Assembly: GCA_018433765.1 (NCBI GenBank)
Contig: JAHDQO010000007.1
Span: 1-64,000, forward strand
Direction: 5' to 3'
DNA length: 64,000 nt
DNA from: Tissierellales bacterium
Lineage (GTDB): Bacteria; Bacillota; Clostridia; Tissierellales; Sedimentibacteraceae
The notes beneath the pieces are model-generated. The model was not told where the DNA came from. It saw nothing but the letters and a program-made list of their open reading frames with translations, and searched no databases. Positions 8,825-17,472 of this stretch are shown in pieces. Each line of letters begins with the position of its first letter. Position 1 is the first letter of the stretch. Both the position numbers and the translations under genes were made by a program.

Positions 8825-10498
8825 TTAAACTTCTTTAATATAAGGTAAAAGTATAGTAAATGATGAACCTTGATTTATTTTGCTTCTTACTTTTATTTTA
8901 CCTTTATGTGCAAGAATAATAATTTTTGCTATAGATAATCCTAAGCCATGTCCTCCAATATCTTTGCTCCTAGATTCTTCAGCCCTATATAATCTATCAA
9001 ATATTTTTTTCATGTCTTTCATGTTAATTCCTATACCCGTATCAGCTATTTCTATAGCATAATAATTTTCGTAAATAAAACTTTTTATGCTTATTTCACC
9101 ATTTTTAGGAGTGAATTTTATAGCATTATCAATAAATATTCTCATTGACTGTTTTATCCTGTTTTTATCTGCATACATGATAACATCGTTTCTAAAATCA
9201 AATGTAAATTTATGATTTTTATCAATCATTTGTGTTTCTTTTTCAATCTCATTTAATACTTCCAATATATTGATATCTTCTCTTGTAAGTCTTAATGTAT
9301 TTTTGTCACTTCTTGCAATAAATAATAATTTTTCTATTAGATCCTGCATGTTATCTGTTTCATTTTTAATTGCATTTATTGATTCTTCAAGTATAGCTTT
9401 ATCATTTTTACCCCATCTGTCCAGCATATTAACATACCCTTTAATTACTGCTATAGGAGTTCTTAGCTCATGAGATGCATCAGACACGAATCTCTGCTGA
9501 CTTTTATATCCATTTTCTATTCTATCCATCATTTCATTAAATGTTTTTGACAAGTCTCTAAGTTCGTCTTGAGACCCCTGTATACTCAATCTAGTATTTA
9601 TATTATTTACAGTTACAGTACGAGCTACTTCTGTCATACTTTTTATTGGTTCAACTACTTTGTTACTTGTATTAGGTCCAATAGATATTAGAATCAATAA
9701 CCCAATAATCCCTGAGAATAGTGTAAACATAATAATTACAAATGTTTCATAATATATTTCACCTATTGAATAATTAATATTTATATAATAAATTACTCCA
9801 TCTTTTGATACGTAAGTATTTGAATATGTATACTCGTAGTTATAAAATATCCTTTCTGTTTTTGATATTATATCGTTAAGATATCTTCTTTCAACATTGT
9901 CCGTTGATAATATTGTATCAAATTTTTCATCATATATATTTATACTCTTTATATTCTTATCCATTATTAATTCATCATAATCTCTTTTTTCTTCAAACAT
10001 TTTTATTGCTGCATTAAAGTATGTACCGCTTTCATTATCAAGCACATATATTCTATACACAAAATATCCTACAGCTGTCAAACCTATTACAACACACATT
10101 ATTATAATGTAAAGTCCTACATAAGCAGCAGTAATTTTAAAGGTTATAGAAAATCTAAATCCTTTTTTTATTTGATCTATGATTTTTTTTACCAATGTAT
10201 ATGGACTTAATATAATATTAACTATTATATTCAATAAATATGATATAAAATTTGTAAGAACAGATACTCTTTCTTTTCTTTTAATTTTTATATTTAATTT
10301 TTTTTCTTTTTTCTTATCTTTCTTTAACTGTTTATTTTGTTTCCTTATTTCTTTTTTCTTTATTTTATTATTCTTTTTTTGAATTTTCCTATCTTCTTTT
10401 TTTTGTTTTTTAATTAATTCTTTAGTCTTTCTTTTTTCTCTTTTACTAATTTTCTTATTCATTAAGATCATCCTTGCTAAAGAGTAATATTTACTCAT
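8825..10498 (-). CDS. Sensor histidine kinase with a long polycationic cytoplasmic N-terminus
   Basis: A 557-residue membrane sensor. Domains in order: a Lys/Arg-rich segment (about 14-77), a short hydrophobic stretch (80-103), TM1 (about 119-150), an extracytoplasmic sensor of about 100 residues, TM2 (251-273), HAMP (about 275-327), HisKA with H343 in SDASHELRTP, and HATPase_c with N-box NAIKFTP, DTGIGI and GHGLGLSIAK. It would autophosphorylate on H343 and pass phosphate to the regulator encoded just upstream. The listed ATG overlaps the regulator stop by 8 bp. The in-frame ATG at 10462 has a better Shine-Dalgarno (AAGGATGAT) and may be the true start. The signal is unknown. Confidence 0.95.
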   Translation of the reverse strand: MSKYYSLARMILMNKKISKREKRKTKELIKKQKKEDRKIQKKNNKIKKKEIRKQNKQLKKDKKKEKKLNIKIKRKERVSVLTNFISYLLNIIVNIILSPYTLVKKIIDQIKKGFRFSITFKITAAYVGLYIIIMCVVIGLTAVGYFVYRIYVLDNESGTYFNAAIKMFEEKRDYDELIMDKNIKSINIYDEKFDTILSTDNVERRYLNDIISKTERIFYNYEYTYSNTYVSKDGVIYYININYSIGEIYYETFVIIMFTLFSGIIGLLILISIGPNTSNKVVEPIKSMTEVARTVTVNNINTRLSIQGSQDELRDLSKTFNEMMDRIENGYKSQQRFVSDASHELRTPIAVIKGYVNMLDRWGKNDKAILEESINAIKNETDNMQDLIEKLLFIARSDKNTLRLTREDINILEVLNEIEKETQMIDKNHKFTFDFRNDVIMYADKNRIKQSMRIFIDNAIKFTPKNGEISIKSFIYENYYAIEIADTGIGINMKDMKKIFDRLYRAEESRSKDIGGHGLGLSIAKIIILAHKGKIKVRSKINQGSSFTILLPYIKEV

Positions 10499-11177
10499 CC
10501 CTGATTGTATATCCTACTCCTCTTATTGTTTCAATTAAACTAATATTATATTTTTGATCTATTTTACTTCTTAAATATCTTACATATACATCAATAAGAT
10601 TTGTTTCACCAAAATAATCATATCCCCATACATTTTCTAATATTTTCTCTCTAGACATCACTATATTTTTATTTATCATCATAAACTCTAATAGCTCAAA
10701 TTCTTTTTTCGTTAACTCCACTTTTTCGCCATTGTATTCTACTCTATAACTATCTTTATAAAGTTTCAAATTTTTAATTTCTAACACATTACTATTATCT
10801 TCTTCTTTACTTCTATATTTTCTTTTAAGCAAAACTCTAATTCTCGCTAATAATTCTTCTATAGCAAATGGCTTTGTCATATAATCATCTGCACCAATAT
10901 CGAGTCCCATAACTTTATCAGATGTATCATCTTTAGCCGTAAGCATTATAACTGGAACATCAGATGATTGTCTAAGTCTTCTACATAATTCAATACCACT
11001 TAAGCCTGGCAGCATAAGGTCTAAAATAACTAAATCCACTGATGAATCTTTTGCCTTTTCTAATCCTTTTCTCCCATTGTTAGCTATATCTACATCATAT
11101 CCTTCATACTGTAATTCAAGTTCAAGAAACCTAGCTATTTTTTGCTCATCTTCAACTATTAATATTTTTTTACCCAT
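10491..11177 (-). CDS. OmpR/PhoB-family response regulator
   Basis: A 228-residue two-domain regulator. The receiver domain (1-120) has acidic pocket residues in VEDE, phospho-acceptor D53 in ILDLMLPG and the switch lysine in MTKPF. The winged-helix DNA-binding domain (about 130-228) shows LTKKEFELLEFMM and RGVGYTIRDE. GAGGGTG precedes the ATG. It forms a translationally overlapping pair with the sensor kinase downstream. It resembles PhoP/PhoB-type regulators, but nothing here links it directly to the pst operon. Confidence 0.95.
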   Translation of the reverse strand: MGKKILIVEDEQKIARFLELELQYEGYDVDIANNGRKGLEKAKDSSVDLVILDLMLPGLSGIELCRRLRQSSDVPVIMLTAKDDTSDKVMGLDIGADDYMTKPFAIEELLARIRVLLKRKYRSKEEDNSNVLEIKNLKLYKDSYRVEYNGEKVELTKKEFELLEFMMINKNIVMSREKILENVWGYDYFGETNLIDVYVRYLRSKIDQKYNISLIETIRGVGYTIRDE

Positions 11178-11227
11178 ATTTTCACCCTCATTAATAAAAT
11201 TGTTATTATTATATCATATAAAATAAA

Positions 11228-11251
11228 GATTTTGAGTAATTACTCAAAATC
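11228..11251 (-). terminator. Terminator of the DUF4342 gene
   Basis: A 24-bp perfect palindrome (GATTTTGAGTAA and its complement) overlaps the stop codon of the upstream gene. On the minus strand it is followed by TTTATTTTATA. Confidence 0.65.
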
Positions 11252-11753
11252 ATTCAATAATTATTTCTTCTTCATATTCATCATCATTCTTTTCTTTTAC
11301 ATTAACTTCATCAGTTTCTATAATCTTTTCCGCAGTCTCTTTTATTTTTTCAGTAACATTATTTAATACTTTTTTCACTTCTTTTTTGTATTTCTTAACT
11401 ATAGTAATTCTAATTTTACATTTTGCTATTAAAGCAATTATAAGTCCAACAATAACTACATGTGGTGCAAATAATAATGCTAACAACGCTAGAATTAGAG
11501 GAATATTTATAAAATTTTCATCATTTTTCTTTACAATAAATCTTAAGCTAAATGCTTGATCAGCAACCTTAGCGTATTTTTGATTAGCTTTATATGCTTT
11601 ATATTTTATATTCTCTTTGTTTTTCGTTTTCTCTAAGTCAATTATTGATTTAACTAAATCACCATCATTTTGTTCTAAAGCCTTTTTAGCTTCTTCGTAA
11701 GTAACATTAACTCTGCTTCTTAACTCATCAATCATTTCTAAAGTTACTTTCAT
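11250..11753 (-). CDS. DUF4342-type membrane-associated protein
   Basis: A 167-residue protein. The first 45 residues (MKVTLEMIDELRSRVNVTYEEAKKA) form a UBA-like three-helix fold of the kind seen in elongation factor Ts and DUF4342 proteins. A hydrophobic segment at about 90-118 (FINIPLILALLALLF onward) is a membrane hairpin or single TM. The tail is highly charged (Lys then Glu rich). Function unknown; DUF4342 proteins are common in Clostridia. A GGAGG-type site precedes the ATG. It ends in its own terminator. Confidence 0.75.
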   Translation of the reverse strand: MKVTLEMIDELRSRVNVTYEEAKKALEQNDGDLVKSIIDLEKTKNKENIKYKAYKANQKYAKVADQAFSLRFIVKKNDENFINIPLILALLALLFAPHVVIVGLIIALIAKCKIRITIVKKYKKEVKKVLNNVTEKIKETAEKIIETDEVNVKEKNDDEYEEEIIIE

Positions 11754-11821
11754 TATTTATACCTCCTATATAGTTTTGTATTTATTATATAAGTATATTA
11801 TTAGATACAACTTAATCAATT

Positions 11822-11859
11822 ATTAGAAAATTATTAGAGAACATGTAGGATTTTCTAAT
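11822..11859 (-). terminator. Possible weak terminator after thrS copy 1
   Basis: A 10-bp inverted repeat (ATTAGAAAAT/ATTTTCTAAT, 18-base loop) lies about 70 bp beyond the stop of the thrS copy. It is AT-only in the stem apart from one pair and lacks a clear T run, so it is a weak call. Confidence 0.3.
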
Positions 11860-11930
11860 AACTATGTTGTTAAATAATAAAAATATCGCATTATTTATAA
11901 CTTTAATAGAATACTCATTTCCTATAAATA

Positions 11931-13886
11931 CTAATTATGAAAAAAAACGTTTTCTCTGCTATTTGCTTTTTTTGTTACTATTTTAATAAACTCATCGATA
12001 TTCTTGGTGCCAGCATCTCCTTTACCTCTTTCTCTCACTGATACAGTATTTTCTTTTTCTTCTTTTTCACCAACTACCAACATATATGGAATTTTTTGTA
12101 ACTGTGCTTCTCTAATTTTATATCCAATTTTCTCAGCTCTATAGTCAGATTCTACTCTTATATGATTTCTTTCCAAAGTTTTCTTTATATTTTGAGCATA
12201 ATCATTATATTTATCTGATATAGGTAGAATTTTTACTTGTACAGGTGCTAACCAAATTGGAAATGCTCCAGCATACTTTTCAATTAAAAATGCTAATGTT
12301 CTTTCATAACATCCTAAAGATGTTCTATGAATTATATATGGTCTTTTCCTCTCATTGCTTTTATCTATATAAAACATATCAAACTTTTCAGAAAGAGCAA
12401 AATCTATTTGTATAGTTATCATAGTATCTTCTTTACCCCACACATTTCTTACTTGAACATCAAGTTTTGGACCATAAAATGCTGCTTCACCTTCTGCTTC
12501 TACATAATCAAGACCTATATCATCTAATATTTGCTTCATTTTCTTCTGTGATTCTTCCCATATTTCAAAATCACCTATATATTTATCCTTATTGTTAGGA
12601 TCCCATTTTGAAAACCTGAACCAAATATCATCTGATAGACCTAATATATTCATCATGTAACTTACTAAATTAACTACTTCTTTGAACTCATCAACTAACT
12701 GTCTCGGTGTACAAATAATATGACCTTCTGAAATTGTAAATTGTCTTAATCTTATAAGTCCGTGCATTTCTCCTGATGACTCATTTCTAAAAAGTGTTGA
12801 TGTTTCGTTATATCTAATTGGCAAATCTTTGTAACTTCTTAATTTCGATTTATATATCATAAAATGGAATGGACATGTCATAGGTCTTAGCCCTAACACA
12901 CTATCTTGGTCTTTTTCTTCATCTCCTAAAACAAACATACTTTCTTTATAATGCTGCCAGTGCCCTGATATTTTATATAAATCACTTTTTGCCATAAAAG
13001 GAGTCTTTGTAAGTTGATATCCTCTTTTTTCTTCCTCATCTTCAACAAACCTTTGAAGTATCTGAATTATTTTAGCTCCTTTAGGCATTAATAGAGGTAA
13101 TCCTTGACCTACTGATTCTACCGTTGTAAATATCTCTAATTCTCTCCCAAGTTTATTATGATCCCTTTTTTTTGCTTCTTCAAGTCTATCTAGGTAATTT
13201 TGTAAATCTTTATTTTTTTCAAATGATGTACCGTATATTCTTTGAAGCATTTTATTATTTTCGTCACCTTTCCAATAAGCTCCTGCAATTTTTAATAATT
13301 TAATTGCTTTAATTTTCTTTGTAGTTTGAAGATGAGGCCCTGCACAAAGATCGACGAAATCGCCTTGTTTATAAAAAGAAATTACAGCATCTTCGGGTAA
13401 ATTTTTAATTAAATCGACTTTATAATCTTCACTTTTTTCTTTCATTAATTCTATTGCTTCATTTCTAGGAAGTTCAAATCTTTCTAGTTCAAGATTTTCT
13501 TTAACAATCTTTTTCATTTCAGATTCTATTTTTTCAAAATCTTCTGTTGTAAATCTATGTTCAGTATCAAAATCATAATAGAATCCATCTTTAATAGCAG
13601 GACCTATAGCAAGTTTTGTATCATGCCACAATCTTTTTACTGCTTGAGCTAATATATGAGAACTAGTATGTCTAAAGATTTCCGCTCCATTTTCATCATT
13701 AAATTTTAACAAGCTTACTCTACAGTCTTCTTGAAGTTTAAAATTTAATTCTTTTACTTCACCATTTACCTCAGCTCCAACATTTACTCTTGCAAGTCCT
13801 TCACTTATGTCTTTTGCTACATCAATAATTTTTATACCTGTTTCATATTCTCTTGTACTTCCATCAGGCAATGTAATTCTTATCAT
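11931..13886 (-). CDS. Threonyl-tRNA synthetase, second type (divergent catalytic core)
   Basis: A 651-residue ThrRS that charges tRNA-Thr with threonine. Order: TGS domain (1-62), editing domain with H73/H77 and C181/H185 (HTSSHILAQ, CAGPHL), class II catalytic core (about 247-540) and anticodon-binding domain (542-651). The Zn ligands are kept: Cys in RPMTCPFHF, His in EMHGLIRLRQ and His in IIHRTSLG. The N-terminal 240 and C-terminal 110 residues are nearly identical to the neighbouring copy, but the core is very different. AAGGAGG precedes the ATG. A T-box leader sits immediately upstream. It is probably expressed as a stress or alternative isoform (inference). Confidence 0.93.
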   Translation of the reverse strand: MIRITLPDGSTREYETGIKIIDVAKDISEGLARVNVGAEVNGEVKELNFKLQEDCRVSLLKFNDENGAEIFRHTSSHILAQAVKRLWHDTKLAIGPAIKDGFYYDFDTEHRFTTEDFEKIESEMKKIVKENLELERFELPRNEAIELMKEKSEDYKVDLIKNLPEDAVISFYKQGDFVDLCAGPHLQTTKKIKAIKLLKIAGAYWKGDENNKMLQRIYGTSFEKNKDLQNYLDRLEEAKKRDHNKLGRELEIFTTVESVGQGLPLLMPKGAKIIQILQRFVEDEEEKRGYQLTKTPFMAKSDLYKISGHWQHYKESMFVLGDEEKDQDSVLGLRPMTCPFHFMIYKSKLRSYKDLPIRYNETSTLFRNESSGEMHGLIRLRQFTISEGHIICTPRQLVDEFKEVVNLVSYMMNILGLSDDIWFRFSKWDPNNKDKYIGDFEIWEESQKKMKQILDDIGLDYVEAEGEAAFYGPKLDVQVRNVWGKEDTMITIQIDFALSEKFDMFYIDKSNERKRPYIIHRTSLGCYERTLAFLIEKYAGAFPIWLAPVQVKILPISDKYNDYAQNIKKTLERNHIRVESDYRAEKIGYKIREAQLQKIPYMLVVGEKEEKENTVSVRERGKGDAGTKNIDEFIKIVTKKANSRENVFFHN

Positions 13887-13909
13887 TATTATACCTCCTT
13901 ATTGCTTGA

Positions 13910-14140
13910 AATAAAAATAAAAAAACTCTCGTCGTTAAAGGGACGAGAGTTACCTACCGTGGTTCCACCCTATTTGGTTCTCTAAAGACTTATCGCGTCT
14001 AGACGAAATCTTTACCTCTTTTATAAGAGTTTCAGATTTGACTCCAGGTTAGTTTTCAGATAGTCATATTTAAGAATGCTTCCAGCCAAGGCATTTCTTT
14101 CTCTGTAAATTGTTTCTATCTTACTCGACCTTTCATAGTA
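13910..14140 (-). ncRNA. T-box leader (tRNA-Thr sensing) of thrS copy 1
   Basis: On the minus strand this leader carries the T-box core GGGTGGAACCACGG (13970-13957), which pairs with the uncharged tRNA acceptor end. It is followed by a strong terminator (stem AACTCTCGTC, 13924-13951) and a T run. Thr codons ACT and ACC stand together in the 3' side of stem I near 14045-14052, consistent with a threonine specifier. Uncharged tRNA-Thr should favour antitermination and raise thrS expression. Only about 34 bp separate it from the upstream thrS stop and I see no good promoter there, so it may act on read-through transcripts. Confidence 0.92.
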
Positions 14141-14173
14141 ACAATAAATAATTTTAATCTTAAGACCTTAATA

Positions 14174-16096
14174 TTAAGCTTTTGGTGAATCATTTTCTCT
14201 ATTCTCTATTTTTCCTTTTACAACCTTTATAAATTCATCGATATTTTTACTACCAATATCTCCTTTACCTCTTTCTCTTACTGATACAGTATTTCCTGTT
14301 TCTTCTTTTTCACCTACTACCAGCATGTAAGGAATTTTTTGCAGTTGTGCCTCTCTAATTTTATATCCAATTTTCTCAGCTCTATAGTCGGATTCTACTC
14401 TTATTTCATTTTGTTCTAAAGTTTTCTTTACCTTTTCCGCATAATCATTATATTTATCTGTTATAGGAAGTACCTTTACTTGTACAGGTGCAATCCAAGT
14501 TGGAAACGCTCCAGCAAAATGTTCAATAACTATACCTATAAATCTCTCAAGACTACCTAAAGCTACTGTGTGAATTACAATTGGTCTATGTTTCTCTCCA
14601 TCATCTCCAATGTAATTTATGTCAAATCTTTGAGGTAATTGAAAGTCTAACTGTATAGTTGCACACTGCCAAGTTCTTCCTAAACAGTCTTCAATATGAA
14701 AATCTATTTTTGGACCGTAAAAAGCTCCGTCTCCTTCATTTAACTTATATTCTCTGCCCATATCCTCAAGAGCTTCTCGTAAAGCAGTCTCTGCAACTTC
14801 CCATTCTTCATCTGAGCCCATAGCTTTTTCTGGCTTAGTTGACAGTTCAATTTTATAATTAAAACCTAAAGTAGTGTATATTTCATCAACTATAGATGTA
14901 ACATGCTTTACTTCATCTATTATCTGCTCAGGCAGCATAAATATATGAGCATCATCTTGTGTAAATGCACGTACCCTCATAAGTCCATGTAAAGCACCTG
15001 AAAGTTCATGTCTGTGTACTCTTCCTAATTCTGACATTCTTAAAGGCAGTTCTTTGTATGAATGTATATCATTTTGATATACTAGCATAGCTCCTGGACA
15101 GTTCATAGGTTTGATTGCAAATTTTTGATCATCTATCTCAGAAATATACATGTTTTCTCTATAATGATACCAATGTCCAGAAGTTTCCCAAAGTTTTTGA
15201 TTAAGCATTATAGGAGTTTCAATTTCAACATATCCACCTTTTGTTCTAACTTCTCTCCAAAAATCTATTAATTTGTTTTTTAATACTACTCCTTTTGGTA
15301 AGAAAAATGGAAATCCAGGTCCTTCTTCAAATAATGCAAATAAACCTAGTTCTTTTCCTAATTTTCTATGATCTCTTTTTTTTGCTTCTTCAAGTCTATT
15401 TAGGTACTCTTGTAAATCTTTGTTTTTTTCAAATGATGTACCATATATTCTTTGAAGCATTTTATTATTTTCATCGCCTCTCCAATAAGCTCCTGCAATA
15501 CTTAATAATTTAATTGCCTTTACTTTTTTTGTTGTTTGAAGATGAGGTCCTGCACAAAGGTCAACGAAATCGCCTTGTCTATAAAAAGATATTACAGCAT
15601 CTTCGGGTAAATTTTCAATTAAATCAACCTTATAATCTTCACCTTTTTCTTTCATTAATGATATTGCTTCATTTCTAGGAAGTTCAAATCTTTCTAGTTC
15701 AAGATTTTCTTTAACAATCTTTTTCATTTCAGATTCTATTTTTTCAAAATCTTCTGTTGTAAATCTATGTTCAGTATCAAAATCATAATAGTATCCATCT
15801 TTAATAGCCGGGCCTATAGCAAGTTTTGTATCAGGCCATAATCTTTTTACTGCTTGAGCTAATATATGAGAACTAGTATGTCTAAAAATTTCCGCTCCAT
15901 TTTCATCATTAAATTTTAATAAGCTCACTTTACAGTTTTCTTGAAGCTCAAAATTTAATTCTTTTACATTATCATTTACCTCAGCTCCAACAATTACTCT
16001 TGCAAGTCCTTCACTTATGTCTTTTGCTACATCAATAATTTTTATACCTTTTTTATATTCTCTAATACTTCCATCAGGCAGTGTAATTTTTATCAT
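14174..16096 (-). CDS. thrS: Threonyl-tRNA synthetase, canonical copy
   Basis: The typical bacterial ThrRS, 640 residues from the chosen start. It has TGS (1-62), editing domain (H73, H77, C181, H185), class II core with Zn ligands (KPMNCPGAM, ALHGLMRVRAF, VIHTVALGSLERF) and anticodon-binding domain. I prefer the ATG at 16096 to that at 16102: AAGGAGG lies 8 bp from the former and only 2 bp from the latter, and the resulting N-terminus aligns with the second copy. It follows its own T-box leader and consensus promoter (16363-16391). It is upstream of the second copy in transcription, and the pair probably forms an operon with an internal T-box switch. Confidence 0.96.
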   Translation of the reverse strand: MIKITLPDGSIREYKKGIKIIDVAKDISEGLARVIVGAEVNDNVKELNFELQENCKVSLLKFNDENGAEIFRHTSSHILAQAVKRLWPDTKLAIGPAIKDGYYYDFDTEHRFTTEDFEKIESEMKKIVKENLELERFELPRNEAISLMKEKGEDYKVDLIENLPEDAVISFYRQGDFVDLCAGPHLQTTKKVKAIKLLSIAGAYWRGDENNKMLQRIYGTSFEKNKDLQEYLNRLEEAKKRDHRKLGKELGLFALFEEGPGFPFFLPKGVVLKNKLIDFWREVRTKGGYVEIETPIMLNQKLWETSGHWYHYRENMYISEIDDQKFAIKPMNCPGAMLVYQNDIHSYKELPLRMSELGRVHRHELSGALHGLMRVRAFTQDDAHIFMLPEQIIDEVKHVTSIVDEIYTTLGFNYKIELSTKPEKAMGSDEEWEVAETALREALEDMGREYKLNEGDGAFYGPKIDFHIEDCLGRTWQCATIQLDFQLPQRFDINYIGDDGEKHRPIVIHTVALGSLERFIGIVIEHFAGAFPTWIAPVQVKVLPITDKYNDYAEKVKKTLEQNEIRVESDYRAEKIGYKIREAQLQKIPYMLVVGEKEETGNTVSVRERGKGDIGSKNIDEFIKVVKGKIENRENDSPKA

Positions 16097-16117
16097 TTCC
16101 ATTCCTCCTTATTGTTT

Positions 16118-16345
16118 ACAATAAAAAAACTCTCGTCTTTAAAGGGACGAGAGTTACCTACCGTGGTTCCACCCTATTTGGTTCTCTAGTGACTTATCGC
16201 GTCTAGACGAAATCTTTACCTCTTTTATAAAAGTTTCAGATTTAACTCCAGGTTAGTTTTCAGATAGTCATATTTAAGAATGCTTCCAGCCAAGGCATTT
16301 CTTTCTCTGTAAATTGTTTCTATCTTACTCGACCTTTCATAGTAA
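16118..16345 (-). ncRNA. T-box leader of canonical thrS
   Basis: Nearly the same sequence as the leader at 13910-14140, with only a handful of substitutions. It has the T-box core GGGTGGAACCACGG (16174-16161) and terminator stem AACTCTCGTC (16128-16155) with a poly-T tail before the thrS ribosome site. It senses uncharged tRNA-Thr. A consensus promoter lies just upstream. Confidence 0.93.
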
Positions 16346-16362
16346 AAACAATATTTTTTATT

Positions 16363-16391
16363 ATTATATTCTTGAGTTCATGTTTTGTCAA
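16363..16391 (-). promoter_or_regulatory. Consensus promoter of the thrS T-box transcript
   Basis: TTGACA (16391-16386), 17-bp spacer, TATAAT (16368-16363) on the minus strand: a perfect housekeeping consensus about 20 bp before the start of the T-box stem I. Confidence 0.85.
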
Positions 16392-16447
16392 TATAAAATA
16401 CTTGATATAATATAACATATATATTATGCTCATTTTTTATTTTTATA

Positions 16448-17395
16448 TTAACCTATAAATTGCACAATAACTAATACTATTGGAAAAACAGCTATTAGAT
16501 ATATCGCTGTAGTAGCAATAAATATCATCATAGAAAGATGAACATTTAAATCATGTACTTTTATTGTCATAACAGAATTTATTGCTGCAGGCGTTGAAAA
16601 TTGAATTAGAACAGTTTTTACTGCAAGTTCATTGTTAATAAAAATCTTTGCACCAATAACAGCTAACAAGGGCATTAGTATAAATTTTAAAATTGAAACA
16701 CCAAATACATGTTTTTTATATTTCTTCATTTCAGAAAAGTCTATACTCATACCTAAAGGCAGTAATGCAAACCATGCTATCATATGTATCATTACGCTAA
16801 ATATATCTTCGAATACAGCAGGTCTTTCAATTCCAGATAAATTTAAAACTATACCTATTAGTATACCTATAATTGGAATTTGATTTTTACTTAATATAAC
16901 CTTTTTTAATGAAAATTCTTGTGTACATAAATCGTGCTTTTTCTGTCTAAAATATCCTGCAATAGGAAAACATACCATAAACAATAGAACATTATTAAAA
17001 AGAAGTGTTAACTGACTATAAGCGTATGCAATTTCTCCTAAAAGAATAAACGCTACTACTGAACCAATAGTTCCTCTATTTGAAAGCATCGTAGATATTG
17101 TATAACTTCCAATATCTATAGGATTATTAAATTTTTGTTTACCTCTATAATAACCTAAAGCTCCTGATAATATTGGAATTATTAGACCTAAAATAGGTAG
17201 CCAGATAAGAGAAAGTTCAAATTTCATAATCCAGAAACTCAGAATTCCTAATATAGGATATAGTATAAAAATATTTACAGTTAAGAGTTTGTCCATCTTT
17301 TCTTTTTCAATATTTGTTTTGGATAAACAATATCCTATAATCAATGGAAGTAATAAATCTGCAAAAAATTTAATTATTTTAATTTTAATATCCAT
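16448..17395 (-). CDS. AEC-family (auxin efflux carrier type) transporter
   Basis: A 315-residue inner-membrane protein with about ten hydrophobic segments split in two five-helix halves around a short hydrophilic linker (about residues 150-165). Pattern features such as NIFILYPILGILSFW, the inverted-repeat layout and a C-terminal half with LPLGMSIDFSEM fit the AEC family (Mem_trans), which includes malate and other organic acid carriers. The substrate is unknown. It is a single gene with a terminator of the next gene behind it. Confidence 0.85.
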   Translation of the reverse strand: MDIKIKIIKFFADLLLPLIIGYCLSKTNIEKEKMDKLLTVNIFILYPILGILSFWIMKFELSLIWLPILGLIIPILSGALGYYRGKQKFNNPIDIGSYTISTMLSNRGTIGSVVAFILLGEIAYAYSQLTLLFNNVLLFMVCFPIAGYFRQKKHDLCTQEFSLKKVILSKNQIPIIGILIGIVLNLSGIERPAVFEDIFSVMIHMIAWFALLPLGMSIDFSEMKKYKKHVFGVSILKFILMPLLAVIGAKIFINNELAVKTVLIQFSTPAAINSVMTIKVHDLNVHLSMMIFIATTAIYLIAVFPIVLVIVQFIG

Positions 17396-17430
17396 AAATC
17401 ACCTTTTTATATTTTTTGCTCTCATTATAT

Positions 17431-17465
17431 AAAAAATTCTGTTGTTTTAACGAGCAGAATTTTTT
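17431..17465 (-). terminator. Terminator of the DEAD-box helicase gene
   Basis: A stem of 11 bp (AAAAAATTCTG/CAGAATTTTTT) around a partly paired loop, with A and T runs on both sides. It lies between the helicase stop and the start of the AEC gene. It could act in both directions. Confidence 0.65.
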
Positions 17466-17472
17466 AAAATTT

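Noticed and set aside
8825-11177. Two-component pair as the PhoP-PhoR of the pst operon
   Set aside because: The family type fits, but it is 15 kb away, has no Pho-box of its own that I can see, and the sensor lacks the PAS domain typical of PhoR.
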